Notes: a model not told the origin generated them from the letters alone. DNA of 64,000 nucleotides from Stomorhina lunata (GCA_933228675.1 OW121743.1:82101863-82165862); one strand, 5' to 3'. Counted from the first letter of the stretch, positions 1-12,035 are shown. Numbers and translations: made by a program.

Positions 1-211
1 AACATACAAAAGTTATTACAAGGAATATAACTACCAGACCCTCTCCTCCCGGCGACTTTTCCAATTGTCTATATTTGCGAAATTTTTCCATATCCTGAGA
101 ATTTATGCCCAATAGCTTGCAAACATAAAATAGTACCGCAAAACTATCCAATAAAGGTTTTGGACGCGGTGGCATTTTTGAGCACGATACTTTACGTCTA
201 TAAGCCGTCAT
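1..211 (-). CDS. Partial chemoreceptor-like gene, N-terminal exon (cut by window edge)
   Basis: Seen: an open frame runs from ATG at 211 to the window start, 70 codons, with an in-frame TAA upstream at 250-248. A second in-frame Met lies at codon 13 (175-173). The product has a basic start, then PPRPKPLLDSFAVLFYVCKL, a charged stretch (MEKFRKYRQLEKS), a GGEG turn and the beginning of a hydrophobic segment (LVVIFLVITFVC). G+C is clearly higher than in the flanking DNA and no stop interrupts the frame, which favours real coding. Known: insect gustatory receptors are seven-pass membrane channels whose N-termini carry a short Pro/Leu/Phe-rich block ending in LLG just before TM1. Inference: LFYVCKLLG followed by a TM1-like segment fits that pattern, so a taste-receptor gene is the best guess, but a different membrane protein is possible. 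A GTATGT donor-like site near positions 8-3 could end the exon. Confidence 0.42.
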   Translation of the reverse strand, partial: MTAYRRKVSCSKMPPRPKPLLDSFAVLFYVCKLLGINSQDMEKFRKYRQLEKSPGGEGLVVIFLVITFVC

Positions 212-1199
212 TTCGTTCCAATGAGTCCGTGGAGTTCTAGTGCAAGTTTAGTATTGAAGTTATTTTCTAATACTTGACACTTTATTTTACATTTGTAATT
301 TATTTGTTATCTTAATTCTATCTATTGCTTTATTTGTTAAATTAATTGATTAATTATTTCATTGAATAGTTAGTTTATCTACTATATGAATAATGTATTA
401 ATAATATCGAAACATTTATGAAATGAGTCTCTACCACGGAACTATATAAGAGTATGTATTTTTTTTACAGGTACACACTGACATTTCTTTGACTAAGAAA
501 TTAGTAGTTATATGAGTAATTTTTTTAGCTTACTCCAGTTTCTATATCTGTCTTAAATTGTATCTACTCGTAGTTTTAAGGGTAAATTTTAAATTTTAAA
601 AAATATTTGCTTCCTACATGACACGCCCATTTTTTATAATAAGACTTATAAAAACACAAATATTATTAAAATCAACGGATTTCAAACCTGAATGTCTTTA
701 GTAATATTAAAATTACACCCATATATGCATATATATGCAGAAAATGTTAGCATTTTATAAAATCTAATGACTTAGAAAAGAAATGTATATATTTTTATTT
801 TACTGCACGTAACTACGTTCTTAGTTCTATTTCAGATAAGCTCAAAAAATACTATCCAAAATTCCACAAAAGACACTATCAAATAAAAATGTCAAACATT
901 GCTCAATAAGACATTTATCAAACAAGTAAGAAATTATTATAATGACACCATATGTTGTTAGACCATATCCTACGTCTAACAATCAAATATGGGAAAACTG
1001 TAGACCGAGTAAATTTAAATTCTCTGATTTACGAGATTTTTTGTGATTTTTGAAGCATTTAAGCAGAATTGGTATGGAAGCTAGGTAAGGCTATTATGGC
1101 AGTCAGGTAAACAGACTTACTTAGATTATAAGACCTACTAGCTCTAATGGGTGCCGATATCTATATTAGCCAGATCGCCCAGGTATGTAATGAAATATA
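212..1199. other. AT-rich non-coding DNA upstream of the minus-strand gene
   Basis: No coding frame, array or recognisable element is visible. If the 1-211 reading is right, this stretch holds its promoter, but no convincing Inr/TATA pair on the minus strand was found. Confidence 0.5.
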
Positions 1200-1227
1200 A
1201 GCTCAGACTTAGAACTAAGTCTGAGCT
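1200..1227. repeat. Perfect short hairpin, 13-bp arms, 2-nt loop
   Basis: Arm AGCTCAGACTTAG at 1200-1212 and its exact reverse complement at 1215-1227 are separated by AA. It stands alone in otherwise unique sequence. It could be a cruciform, a small RNA hairpin or the footprint of an excised element; nothing nearby decides. Confidence 0.7.
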
Positions 1228-1331
1228 ATATACTATACAAAACCATAGGGCTAGTTAAGGTGTTCTATAGTCTCCATCTCCTCGTTACTATAGTATCTTG
1301 AACAGTCACTCATTCAGCCAAACCGCTTGTC

Positions 1332-1568
1332 TTACAACCAGGCAGGTTCTTTCGATACATGCAGAAGTTCAGATATACCGGCTCTTAATAGTTCATTCAT
1401 ATTCATTTCGAACTCATCAGTTCGAGATGGATCACAAATGACTATATTATCTGAGTAGACTCGAAATTTAGAATCATCTCGAACTGCTGGATCACACCGA
1501 ACAGCTGAGTCATCTCGAACTGCTGAGTCATCTTGTATATTTGTATCATATCCACCTGCTAATCTCAA
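1332..1568 (-). other. Low-complexity open frame with an internal 18-bp tandem repeat
   Basis: Seen: 78 codons open on the minus strand, stop at 1332-1334. There is no ATG at the upstream end; the frame starts at a TTG, and the first in-frame ATGs lie late. The early part consists of about three imperfect copies of an 18-bp unit that encodes DDSAVR, then a less repetitive tail ending SELLHVSKEPAWL. G+C is higher than in the neighbouring array. I do not recognise the protein. It could be a relic of a mobile element gene or a chance frame over a short tandem repeat. It directly abuts array 1. Confidence 0.18.
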
Positions 1569-1584
1569 AAGCTGGAGGATACTT

Positions 1585-4205
1585 ATACTTTTCTATAAAA
1601 AATTTTTGATAAAAATATTTTTTTATAAAAGTTATTTGCAAAAAAGGAAAATTTTCGAAAAAAGTTTTTTATGCAAATTTTTTTTTTTTTTTTTTATAGA
1701 AAATTTTTCTGTAAATTTTTTTTATAGAAACATTTTCGTTAAAAATATTTCGAATTATACAATTTTTCTGCCAACATTTTTCTTTATATAGAAAAAATTT
1801 CGATAAATATATTTTTCTATAGAAAAATTTTCAATAAAAATATATTTCTATTTAAAAATTTTCGATAGAAATATTTTTTTAGCAAAAAATGTTCGACAAA
1901 AATATTTTTCTATAGAAAAATTGTTGATAAAAATATTTTTCTCTGAAAAAACTTTTGATAAGCATAAAAACAAATTTTAATAAAAATATTTTTCTATAGA
2001 AAAATTTTTGATAAAAAAATTATTCCAAAGAAAAATGTTCGTTAAAAAAATTTTTCTTTAAAAATATTTTTCTATCGAAAAGTTTTTGTAAAAAAAAAAA
2101 TAATTTTCTATAGAAAAATTTTCAGTAAAAAAATTTTTCTATAGAAAAATTTTCAATAAAAAGATTTTCTATAGAAAAATTTTCAATAAAGAAATTTTCA
2201 ATAAAAAAATTTTCTATAGAAAAATTTAAAAAAAAAAATTTTTATAAAAAAAATTTTTATCAAAAATTTTTCTAAGAAAAATTTTTGATAAAAAATATTT
2301 CTATAGAAAAACTTTCGATAAAAAAAATGATTCTATAGAAAAATTTTCTATTGAAAAATTTTCAAAAAAAAAAAATTTTTCTATAGAAAAATTTTCAATA
2401 AAAAAATTTTTCTATAGAAAAATTTTCAATAAAAAGATTTTTCTATAGAAAATTTTTCAATAAAAAAATTTTTCTATAGAAAAATTTTCAATAAAAAAAA
2501 ATTTCTATAGAAAAATTTTCAACAAAAAAAAGTTGTCTATAGAAAAATTTTCATAAAAAAAATTTGTCTATAGAAAAATTTTCATAAAAAAAATTTTCTA
2601 TAGAAAAATTTTTTATTGAAAATTTTTCTATAGAAAATTTTTTTTATGAAAATTTTTCTATAGACAACTTTTTTTTGTTGAAAATTTTTCTATAGAAATT
2701 TTTTTTATTGAAAATTTTTCTATAGAAAAATTTTTTTATTGAAAAATTTTCAATATTTTTTTCCATAAAAATATTTTTCTATTTAAAAATTTTCGATAGA
2801 AACATTTTTAGCAAAAATGTTTGACAAAAATACTTTTCTATAGAAAAATTATTGATAAAAATATTTTTCTCTGAAAAAACTTTTGATAAACATCAAAACA
2901 AATTTTAATAAAAATATTTTTCTATAGAAAATATTTTTGATAAAAAAATTTTTCCAAAGAAAAATGTTCGATAAAAAAATTTTTCTTTAAAAATATTTTT
3001 CTATAGAAAAGTTTTTGTAAAAAAAAATATTATGGAAAATTTTTCTATAGAAAAATTTTTCATAAAAAATAATTAAAAAAAATTTTTCTATAGAAAAATT
3101 TTCGATAAAAAAATTTTTCTATAGAAAAATTTTCGATAAAAAAAATTTTCTATAGAAAAATTTTCGATAAAAAAAATTTTTCTATAGAAAAATTTTCGAT
3201 AAAAAAATTTTTCTATAGAAAAATTTTCGATAAAAAAATTTTTCTATAGAAAAATTTTCGATAAAAAAATTTTTCTATAGAAAAATTTTCGATAAAAAAA
3301 TTTTTCTATAGAAAAATTTTCGATAAAAAAATTTTTTCATAAAAAAGTTTTTCTATAGAAAAATTTTCGATAAAAAAATTTTTCTATAGAAAAATTTTCG
3401 ATAAAAAAATTTTTCTATTGAAAAATTTTCAATAAAAAAATTTTTCTATTGAAAAATTTTCAATAAAAAAATTTTTCTATAGAAAAATTTTCAATAAAAA
3501 ATTTTTTCTATAGAAAAATTTTCAATAAAAAAATTTTCCTATAGAAAAATTTTCAATAAAAAAATTTTCCTATAGAAAAATTTTCAATAAAAAAATTTTC
3601 CTATAGAAAAATTTTCAATAAAAAAATTTTTCTATAGAAAAATTTTCAATAAAAAAATTTTTCTATAGAAAAATTTTCAATAAAAAAATTTTTCTATAGA
3701 AAAATTTTCAATAAAAAGTTTTTTCTATAGAAAAATTTTCAATAAAAAATTTTTTCTATAGAAAAATTTTCAATAAAAAAATTGTCCTATAGAAAAATTT
3801 TCAATAAAAATATTTTCCTATAGAAAAATTTTCAATAAAAAAATTTTCCTATAGAAAAATTTTCAATAAAAAAATTGTCCTATAGAAAAATTTTGAATAA
3901 AAAAATTTTTCTATTGAAAAATTTTCAATAAAAAAATGTTTCTATTGAAAAATTTTCAATAAAAAAATGTTTCTATAGAAAAATTTTCAATAAAAAAATT
4001 TCTCTTTAGAAAAATTTTCAATAAAAAAATTTCTCTATAGAAAAATTTTCAATAAAAAAGTTTTTCTATAGAAAAATTTTCAATAAAAAAATTTTCTATC
4101 GAAAAATTTTCAATAAAAAAATGTTTCTATAGTAAAATTTTCAATAAAAAAATTTTTCTATAGTAAAATTTTCAATAAAAAAATTTTTCTATAGAATTAA
4201 AAAAT
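1585..4205 (+). repeat. Array 1: 31-bp AT-rich minisatellite (CTATAG type)
   Basis: About 80 copies. Successive CTATAG marks are 31 bp apart (for example 3182 and 3213). The unit is a palindromic core TTTTTCTATAGAAAAA followed by TTTTCGATAAAA or TTTTCAATAAAA, with the CGAT variant in the middle and the CAAT variant later. Units around 2600-2755 read in the opposite orientation (TTTATTGAAAATTTTT). A roughly 260-bp distinctive block (1838-2100) recurs at 2769-3029. Frames inside are chance frames. Confidence 0.95.
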
Positions 4206-4856
4206 TTTCAATCGAAAATTTGTTTATAGTTTTTGCTTTTTTAAATGTCGGAACACATAAAAAAACACTTTTAGTGACAAGTGATTTAAACAGTATTTTA
4301 AATTATTACTGATTTTTTCTTTTCTGGCTACAAAAAATACTTAATATTCTATTCTGAAATCTCCAATCAACTACAAAACAATAATCACCTCAATATCCTT
4401 TTTATTTTACCTTAGAGAATTACCTAAATACACTTTTGATTTTAATTAAATTAAAGAAAATTATACTATGGGTCATTAAAGTCATCCCATTTAAAATCTC
4501 ATTCCCTGTCTAGAAAATATCTAAATAAAAAAGTAATTGCCAAGATAACTATAAACTAAAAGTTGTAGAGTAGTAAATACAGGCAACTGGTAACAAATTT
4601 TTTCTAACAAAAGAATTTCTAGTAAAAAATAATAAAATTGTAGTAAATTTTGAGTCAAGCTAAAACCAAGACCTTTCGTATGTAATGAAAAGACACAAAA
4701 CTTTCATAAGAAAAAGGGAAAGTAAAAAAGTAAATGGTAAAGGTATTTTATCTTTTAACATAAAAGTAATTTAGGCATGTGTGTGTCTGCTAACACTTAA
4801 ATATCCTTTCATCACATAGGGACCGACCGAACTAACGACCGTTTTCTTTATACTTT
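4206..4856. other. Unique non-coding DNA between array 1 and a small open frame
   Basis: AT-rich single-copy sequence. Nothing recognisable was seen on either strand. Confidence 0.5.
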
Positions 4857-5159
4857 ATGTTCGACTCATATGAAAGAGAATGTATGAGTAAAGGACCAAA
4901 ATTGCTTAAGTGGCCTTTAAAGTGTCATAAATTTTATACTCAACAAAAGCTTAGCAAAGCCTTAAATTGCCCAAAAAATTGCGATTCAAAGATGTTGGCT
5001 GCAGAAAATGGTTATTTTTATCGTGTCCCTTTTACGAGTCTTAAAAATGTTCATACAAGTTGTAGTTGGAAGACAACATGCAATGTGACCTCTTTTAGGG
5101 GAATTAGGCACAAACATTTTCCTTGTGATGATTTTTTTTATGGGAAAAATGGAATATGA
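4857..5159 (+). CDS. Hypothetical Cys-rich open frame, 100 codons
   Basis: Seen: ATG at 4857 to TGA; an in-frame TAA lies about 24 nt upstream, so the frame cannot be extended except by splicing. The product is basic with seven cysteines; the C-terminal third reads TSCSWKTTCNVTSFRG then a PC pair. It has no signal peptide or membrane segment. Codon use is less A/T-biased than nearby chance frames. The spacing C-x5-C-x-V...PC faintly recalls galactose-binding (SUEL-type) lectin repeats, but the defining conserved positions are not there, so I do not assign that family. It sits between two arrays with no promoter or poly(A) signal that stands out. A chance frame or decayed exon is as likely as a gene. 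Confidence 0.2.
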   Translation: MFDSYERECMSKGPKLLKWPLKCHKFYTQQKLSKALNCPKNCDSKMLAAENGYFYRVPFTSLKNVHTSCSWKTTCNVTSFRGIRHKHFPCDDFFYGKNGI

Positions 5160-5317
5160 TGACCATAATATGTTAACAAGAATATGAAATGTTTAACCAG
5201 ATATTAAAAGTATTTTATAGAGATTTTTTTCTGAACATTTTCGACCTGCACAGAAGATGACTGTTGATTATGAGTTTAGCAGGGACGTAAAGTAGATATT
5301 TTTAATGTTAAATTTCT

Positions 5318-5505
5318 ATACAAATTTTTACTTAACGTAAAATTTTCTATAAAAATTTTTTCTTAACGTTAAATTTTCTATAAAAATTTTTACTTTACGT
5401 AAAATTTTCTATAGAAATTTTAACTTAACGTAAAATTTTCTAATGAAATTTTTACTTAACGTAAAATTTTCTAAAGAAATTTTTACTTAACGAAAAATTT
5501 CTGTA
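5318..5505 (+). repeat. Short 31-bp tandem array (CTTAACGTAAAATTTTCTA type)
   Basis: About six units. CTTAACG-type marks recur every 31 bp (near 5333, 5364, 5395, 5424, 5455). It abuts array A directly, and a related TAAAGTAAAA repeat lies at the matching edge of the second array A block (8550-8700). It shares the AAAATTTTCTATA segment with array 1. Confidence 0.75.
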
Positions 5506-5511
5506 CAATAG

Positions 5512-7165
5512 AAATCAATTTTCGAAAAATTTCCTATAAATAGTTAATTTTCGAAAAATTTCCTATAAATAGTCAATTTTCGAAAAATTTCCTATAAATA
5601 GTAAATTTTCGAAAAATTTCCTATAAATAGTCAATTTTCGAAAAATTTCCTATAAATAGTCAATTTTCGAAAAATTTCCTATAAATAGTCAATTTTCGAA
5701 AAATTTCCTATAAATAGCCAATTTTCGAAAAATTTCCTATAAATAGTCAATTTTTGAAAAATTTCCTATAAATAGCCAATTTTCGAAAAATTTCCTATAA
5801 ATAGTCAATTTTCGAAAAATTCCCTATAAATAGTCAATTTTCGAAAAATTCCCTATAAATAGTCAATTTTCGAAAAATTTCCCATAAATAGTCAATTTTC
5901 GAAAAATTTCCTATAAATAGTCCATCTGCGAAAAATTTCCTATTAATAGACAATTATCTAAAAATGTCCTATTAATAGTCAATTTTCGAAAAATTTCCTA
6001 TAAATATAAAATCTCCAAAAAATTTCCTATAAATAATCAATTTTCGAAAAATTTCCTATAAGTAGTCAATTTTCGAAATATTTCCTATAAATAGTTAATT
6101 TTCGAAAAATTTCCTATAAATAGTCAATTTTCGAAAAATTTTCTATAAATATTCAATTTTCTATTAAAAGTAAGTTTTTAAAAAATTTCCTATAAATAGT
6201 CAATTTTCGAAAAATTTTCTATAAATAGTCAAATTTCCTATAAATCGTTAGTTTTTGAAAAATTTCCTATAAATATTTTATTTTCGAAAAATTTCCTATA
6301 AATAGTCAATTTTCGAAAAATTTTCCTATAAATAGTAAATTTTCGAAAAATTTCCTATAAATAGTCAAATTTCCTATAAATCGTTAGTTTTTGAAAAATT
6401 TCCTATAAATATTTTATTTTCGAAAAATTTCCTATAAATAGTCAATTTTCGAAAAATTTTCTGCAAATAGTCAATTTTCGAAAAAGTTTGTATAAATAGT
6501 AAATTTTCAAAAAATTTCCTATAAATAGTCAATTTTCGACAAATTTCCTTTAAATTGTCAATTTTCGAAAAATTTTCTATAACTAGTCAATTTTCGAAAA
6601 ATTTCCTATAAATAGTCAATTTTTGAAAAATTTCCTTTAAATAGTTAATTTTCAAAAAATTTCTTATAAAAAGTAAATTTTCGAAAAATTTCCTATAAAT
6701 AGTAAACTTTTTAAAAATTTCCTATAAATAAACATAAAATTTTCAAAAAATTTCCTCTAAATAGTTAATTTTCGAAAAATTTCTTGTAAATAGTCAATTT
6801 TCGAAAAATTTCCTATAAATAGTCAATTTTCGAAAAATTTCCTATAAATAGTCAATTTTCGAAAAATTTCCTATAAATAGTCCATTTCCGGAAAATTTCC
6901 TATAAATAGTCAATTTTCGAAAAATTTTCTATAAATAGTCAATTTTCGAAAAATTTCCTTTAAATTATAAATTTTTGAAAATTTTTCCTCTAAATAGTCA
7001 ATTTTTAAAAAATTTTTTCTAAACATTAAATTTTTGAAAAAATTTCCTCTAAATATTTAATTTTTGAAAAATTTCCTCTAAATAGTCAGTTTTCGAAAAA
7101 TTTCTTATAAATAGTCAATTTTCGAAAATTTCTTATAAATAGTCAATATTCAAAAAATTTTCTAT
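5512..7165 (+). repeat. Array A, forward block: 29-bp minisatellite
   Basis: About 57 copies, period 29 bp (CCTA marks at 5649, 5678 and so on). The unit is TCAATTTTCGAAAAATTTCC plus TATAAATAG. It contains the palindrome TTTTCGAAAA and the short stem CTAT-AA-ATAG. The right end decays gradually. Its exact reverse complement forms the 8.7-12.0 kb block. Confidence 0.95.
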
Positions 7166-8550
7166 AAAAAAAACTTCCTATACATAATTTTAAAATAATG
7201 TAAAATTAAGTACATAATTACATACTTTCATGAAGAAAAATTTTGTATTGAATTTTTTGTTTTTTTTTTTGAACTGCCTACAGAATTGTTTACATTATAT
7301 CCTGTAAATCTGTTCGCATGATGTAAAATTTTATATAATAGTGTTTTTTTTTCTTCCTGAGATCAATTAATTTTTCTATTGATCACATTAATTACATTCT
7401 CCTCCTCCTGCTACTCATGTGACTACGCCTTTTGTATTATTTTTTTTTTGCAACGAAACTGTTAATTCTTTGTTATAACACTCCCAGGGCATAATATGAA
7501 AATTTGTCGACAAACTCATAAAATGATGGAGGCAAAACACCTTTTCATATTATTATAATCACAATAATTGTAACGCCATAAACCTCACACAGACAAACGA
7601 ATGTAAAAAATGTACAATAAGTATAGACAGGAGAGGTTTCTACATGAAATATGATTTATGATTTTATGAATAAGAAAATCTTAACTAACAAAAAGGAAAT
7701 CTGAACAAAAATCAAATAAAAGAACAGAGTAAAGCCACAATATTCCGACAAGCCCACAAATACATACATACATACGAGTACAAAAATGTTAATTTGACTC
7801 CAACATACAATTACAACAAAATATTTACATGCTAACTTTAACATTCAGACAACAGCAACAACAACAACAATGTCCGTAAACCAGAGGAATACAATTTGTA
7901 AAAGTTTTTCTTTTTACGAATTTTCATTTTCGTGTATTGCGGATGTGGCATATCACTTGAGGATATGCTAAATATGTATGTAGAAATTTACCATTTCCTA
8001 TTGCAATGGGTGGCTACAAAGTAAATACCCACAAGTAAATATTTGTTCCAAAAAAAAAAAAAACGTAAATATGTAAATCCATGTATAAGGGATATGTAGA
8101 TTTTTGTAAAAAATTAAGTATCGTTTGTACATTTATTTTTTAACAATTTTTACCTCAAAACTTTTATTTACTTTTTCTTCCGAATTCATATTCTTTAGAG
8201 GATATAGCAAAAGTAAACACGTGTATATGTTTTGGTTTTTTACTCAAATGTCTGGTTTTATTAAAAAAAAAACATGTATGTAAAATGTAAAATTTTACAG
8301 GTATTGATTGAGGTAGGAGGTTTTAAGGATAGAAAGGTGTCTGGGAAGGTTGCATTATAAATTGTTGAATCAAAATATATAAATATCTAAAAGCAACGTT
8401 TCAATATGAAACATTATTAATCATCTTTAAGGCAAATTATCTAAATCTATTTATTATTTGATCTATTGTCAATTAAGGGTAATTTATTGTTAACCTGAGG
8501 ATATATAGATAAATTGATTAATAGCAACAAACATGTAAAATTAAAGGATT
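7166..8550. other. Single-copy island between inverted array A blocks
   Basis: AT-rich unique DNA of about 1.4 kb, with no supported gene. It contains a CAA trinucleotide run near 7850-7872. The minus-strand frame at 7656-7844 lacks any family signal. Confidence 0.55.
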
Positions 8551-8700
8551 TTTTATATAAAGTAAAACAATTTTTTACATAAAGTAAAATTTCGTAAAAG
8601 AATTTTTATATAAAGTAAAACCTTAAGAAGAATCTTAACATAAAGTAAAATTTTCTGAAGAAATTTTATATAAAAGAAATTTTGTTGCAAAATTTTCTGC
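8551..8700 (+). repeat. Degenerate TAAAGTAAAA repeat at array A edge
   Basis: Four or five loose units of about 31-37 bp with ATAAAGTAAAA and TTTTCTGAAGAAATTTT. It resembles the 5318-5505 repeat in the same, not inverted, orientation. Confidence 0.5.
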
Positions 8701-9227
8701 AGAATTTTTATAGGAAATTTTTCGAAAATTGACTATTTAAAGGAAATTTTTCGAAAATTGACTTTTTATAAGAATTTTTTCGAAAATTGACTATTAATAG
8801 GAAATTTTTCGAAAATTGACATTTATAGGAAATTTTTAGAAAATTGACTATTTATAGGAAATTTTTCAAAATTTGACTATTTATAGGAAATTTTTCGAAA
8901 ATTGACTATTTATAGCAATTTTTCGAAAATTAATTATTTATTGGAAATTTTTCGATAATTGACTATTTATAAGAAATTTTTTGAGGAAAATTTTTTCGAA
9001 AATTGACTATTTATAAGAAATTTTTCGAAAATTTACTATTTATAGGAAATTTTCCGGTACTGACCATTTAGAGGAAATTTTTAGAAAATTGACTATTTAT
9101 AGGAAATTTTTCGAAAATTGACTATATATAGGAAATTTTTCGAAAATTTACTATTTATAGGAAATTTTTCGAAAATTGACTACTTAGAGGAAATTTTTGG
9201 TAAATTCATTATTTAGAGGAAATTTTT

Positions 9228-9270
9228 CTTCTTCTGTTATCCTTGACTCCCAGTGGAGCATAGGGCCTAT
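9228..9270 (-). mobile_element. LINE 3'-end fragment embedded in array A (copy 1)
   Basis: CTTCTTCTGTTATCCTTGAC and the following 23 bp are the near-exact reverse complement of the extreme 3' end of the retrotransposon at 24,799-24,842 (last codons, stop and GAA tail). It is flanked on both sides by 29-bp units. Confidence 0.85.
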
Positions 9271-10410
9271 TGCAATTTTCATAAGAAATATTTATAGGAA
9301 ATTTTTCGAAAATTGACTATTTATAGGAAATTTTTCGAAAATTGACTATTTATAGAAAATTTTTCGAAAATTGACTATTTATAGGAAATTTTTCGAAAAT
9401 TGACTATTTATAGGAAATTTTTCGAAAATTGACTATATATAGGAAATTTTTCGAAAATTGACTATTTATAGGAAATTTTTCGAAAATTGACTATTTATAG
9501 GAAATTTTTCGATAATTGACTATTTATAGGAAATATTTCGAAAATTGACTATTTTTAGGAAATTTTTCGAAAATTGACTATTTATAGGAAATTTTTCCAA
9601 AATTGACTATTTATAGGAAATTTTTCGAAAATTGACTATTTATAGGAAATTTTTCGAAAATTGACTATTTATAGGAAATTTTTCGAAAATTGACTATTTA
9701 TAGGAAATTTTTCGAAAATTGACTATTTAAATTTACTATTTATAGGAATTTTTTTTTTTGAAAATTTACTATTTATAGGAAATTTTTTAAAAATTTACTA
9801 TTTATTATTAATAGGAAATTTTCGTAAATTGACTATTTATAGAAAATTTTTCGAAAATTTTCCACTTGCAGAAAATTTCTCGACAATTGATTTTTTATAT
9901 GAAATTTTTTGAAAATTGTCTATTTATAGAAAATTTTTCGAAAATTGACTATTTATAGGAAATTTTTCGAAAATTGACTATTTATAGAAAATTTTTCGAA
10001 AATTGACTATTTATAGGAAATTTTTCGAAAATTGACTGTTTACAGGATATTTTCCAAAAATTTACTGTTTATAGGAAATTTTTCAAATATTTGCTATCTC
10101 TAGGTAATTTTTCGAAAATTCAATATTTTTAGGAAATTTTTCGAAAATTGACTATTTACAGAAAATTCTTCGAAAATTGACTATTTATAGGAAATTTTTC
10201 GAAAATTGACTATTTACAAATTTCAAAAATTTTTCAAAAATTGACTATTTATAGGAAATTTTTCGAAAATTTACTATTTATAGGAAATTTTTCGAAAATT
10301 TACTATTTATAGAATATTTTTCGAAAATTTACTATTTATAGGAAATTTTTCTATTTAAAATAAATTTTTCAAAAATTGACTATTTATAGGAAATTTTTCA
10401 AAGATTGACT

Positions 10411-10453
10411 TCTTCTTCTGTTATCCTTGACTCCTAGTGGAGCATAGGGCCTA
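10411..10453 (-). mobile_element. LINE 3'-end fragment embedded in array A (copy 2)
   Basis: Same fragment as at 9228-9270, including the same short flank (ATTGC then ATAAGAAAT/ATAGGAAAT) on the right, about 1.18 kb away. This suggests one insertion later duplicated with the array rather than two insertions. Confidence 0.85.
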
Positions 10454-12035
10454 TTGCTATTTTTATAGGAAATATTTATAAGAAATTTTTTGAAAATTGA
10501 CTATTTATAGAAAATTTTTCGAAAAATTACTATTTATAGGAAATTTTTCAAAAAATTTACTATTTATAGGAATTTTTTCGAAAGTTGAATATTTATAGGA
10601 AATTTTTCGAAAATTGACTACTTATGGGAAATTTTTCGAAAATTGACTATTTATAGGAAATTTTTCGAAAATTGACTATTTATAGGAAATTTTCGAAAAT
10701 TGACTACTTATGGGAAATTTTTCGAAAATTAAGTATTTATAGGAAATTTTTCGAAAATTGACTACTTATGGGAAATTTTTCGAAAATTGATTGTTTATAG
10801 ATAATTTTTCGAAAATTGACTACTTATGGGAAATTTTTCGAGAATTGACTATTTAAAGGAAATTTTTCGAAAATTGACTACATATTAGAAATTTTTCGAA
10901 AATTCACTATTTATAGAAAATTTTTCACAAATAACTATTTATAGGAATTTTTAGGAAATATTTTAAAAATGGATTAATTTTAGAAAATTTTTCAAAAATT
11001 GACTATTTATAGAAAGTTTTTTTTTTAATTTATTATTAATAGGAAATTTTTAGAAAATTTACTCTTTATAGAAAATTTTTCGAAAATTAACTATTTATGG
11101 GAAATTTTCAGAAAATTGACTATCTATGTATGGGAATTGTTAGGAAATATTTTTAAAAATTGTTTAATTTTAGGAAATTTTTCGAAAATTGACTATTTAT
11201 AGAATTTTTTTTTGAAAATTTGTTATTAATAGGAAATTTTTGTAAAATTGACTCCTTTTGGGAAATTTTTCGAAAACTTACTTATGGGAAATTTTTCGAA
11301 AATTAACTTTTTATAGGAAATTTTTCGAAAATTAACTACTTATGGGAAATTTTTCGAAAATTTATTATTTATAGGAAATTTTTCGAAAATTGACTATTTA
11401 AAGGAAGTTTTTCGAAAATTGACTACTTATGGGAAATTTTTCGAAAATTTACTATTTATAGGTAATTTTTCGAAAATTGACTATTTAAAGGAAATTTTTC
11501 GAAAATTGACTACATATAGGAAATTTTTCGAAAATTTACTTTTTGTAGGAAATTTTTCGAAAATTGACTATTTATAGGAAATTTTTCGAAAATCGTCTAT
11601 TTGTATGAAATTTTTCGAAAATTACTAGTTATAATAAAATTTTTAAAAAATTTACTATTTATATTAAATTTTTAGAAAATTGACTATTTATAGGAAATTT
11701 TTTCGAAAATTACCTTTTTATAGGAAATTTTCCTGAAACTTACTATTTATAGGAAATTCTTCGTTAATTTACTATTTATAGGAAATTTTTAGAAAATTGA
11801 CTATTTATAGAAAATTTTTCTAAAATTGACTGTTTATAAGAAATTTTTTCGAAAATTGACTATTTATAGGAAATTTTTCAAAAATTGACTATCTATAGGA
11901 AATTTTTCGAAAATTGACTATTTATAGGAAATTTTTCCAAAAATTGATTATTTATAGAATATTTTTCTAAAATTGACTACGAGTATATATAGAAAATATT
12001 TCGAAAATTGACTGTTTATATGAAATTTTTCTAAA

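Larger units (their letters stand above)
8700..12035 (-). repeat. Array A, reverse block: 29-bp minisatellite
   Basis: About 115 copies reading CTATTTATAGG then AAATTTTTCGAAAATTGA, the exact reverse complement of the 5.5-7.2 kb unit. Local variants are clustered: TACTTATGGG units at 10,620-11,440, and GAGG units near 9,180. Two short insertions derived from a LINE 3' end are embedded (9228-9270 and 10411-10453). Confidence 0.95.

Noticed and set aside
1585..4205. Centromeric or telomeric satellite
   Set aside because: Arrays are short, of several families, interrupted by unique DNA, transposons and a gene; no telomere-type units or HeT-A-like elements are seen.
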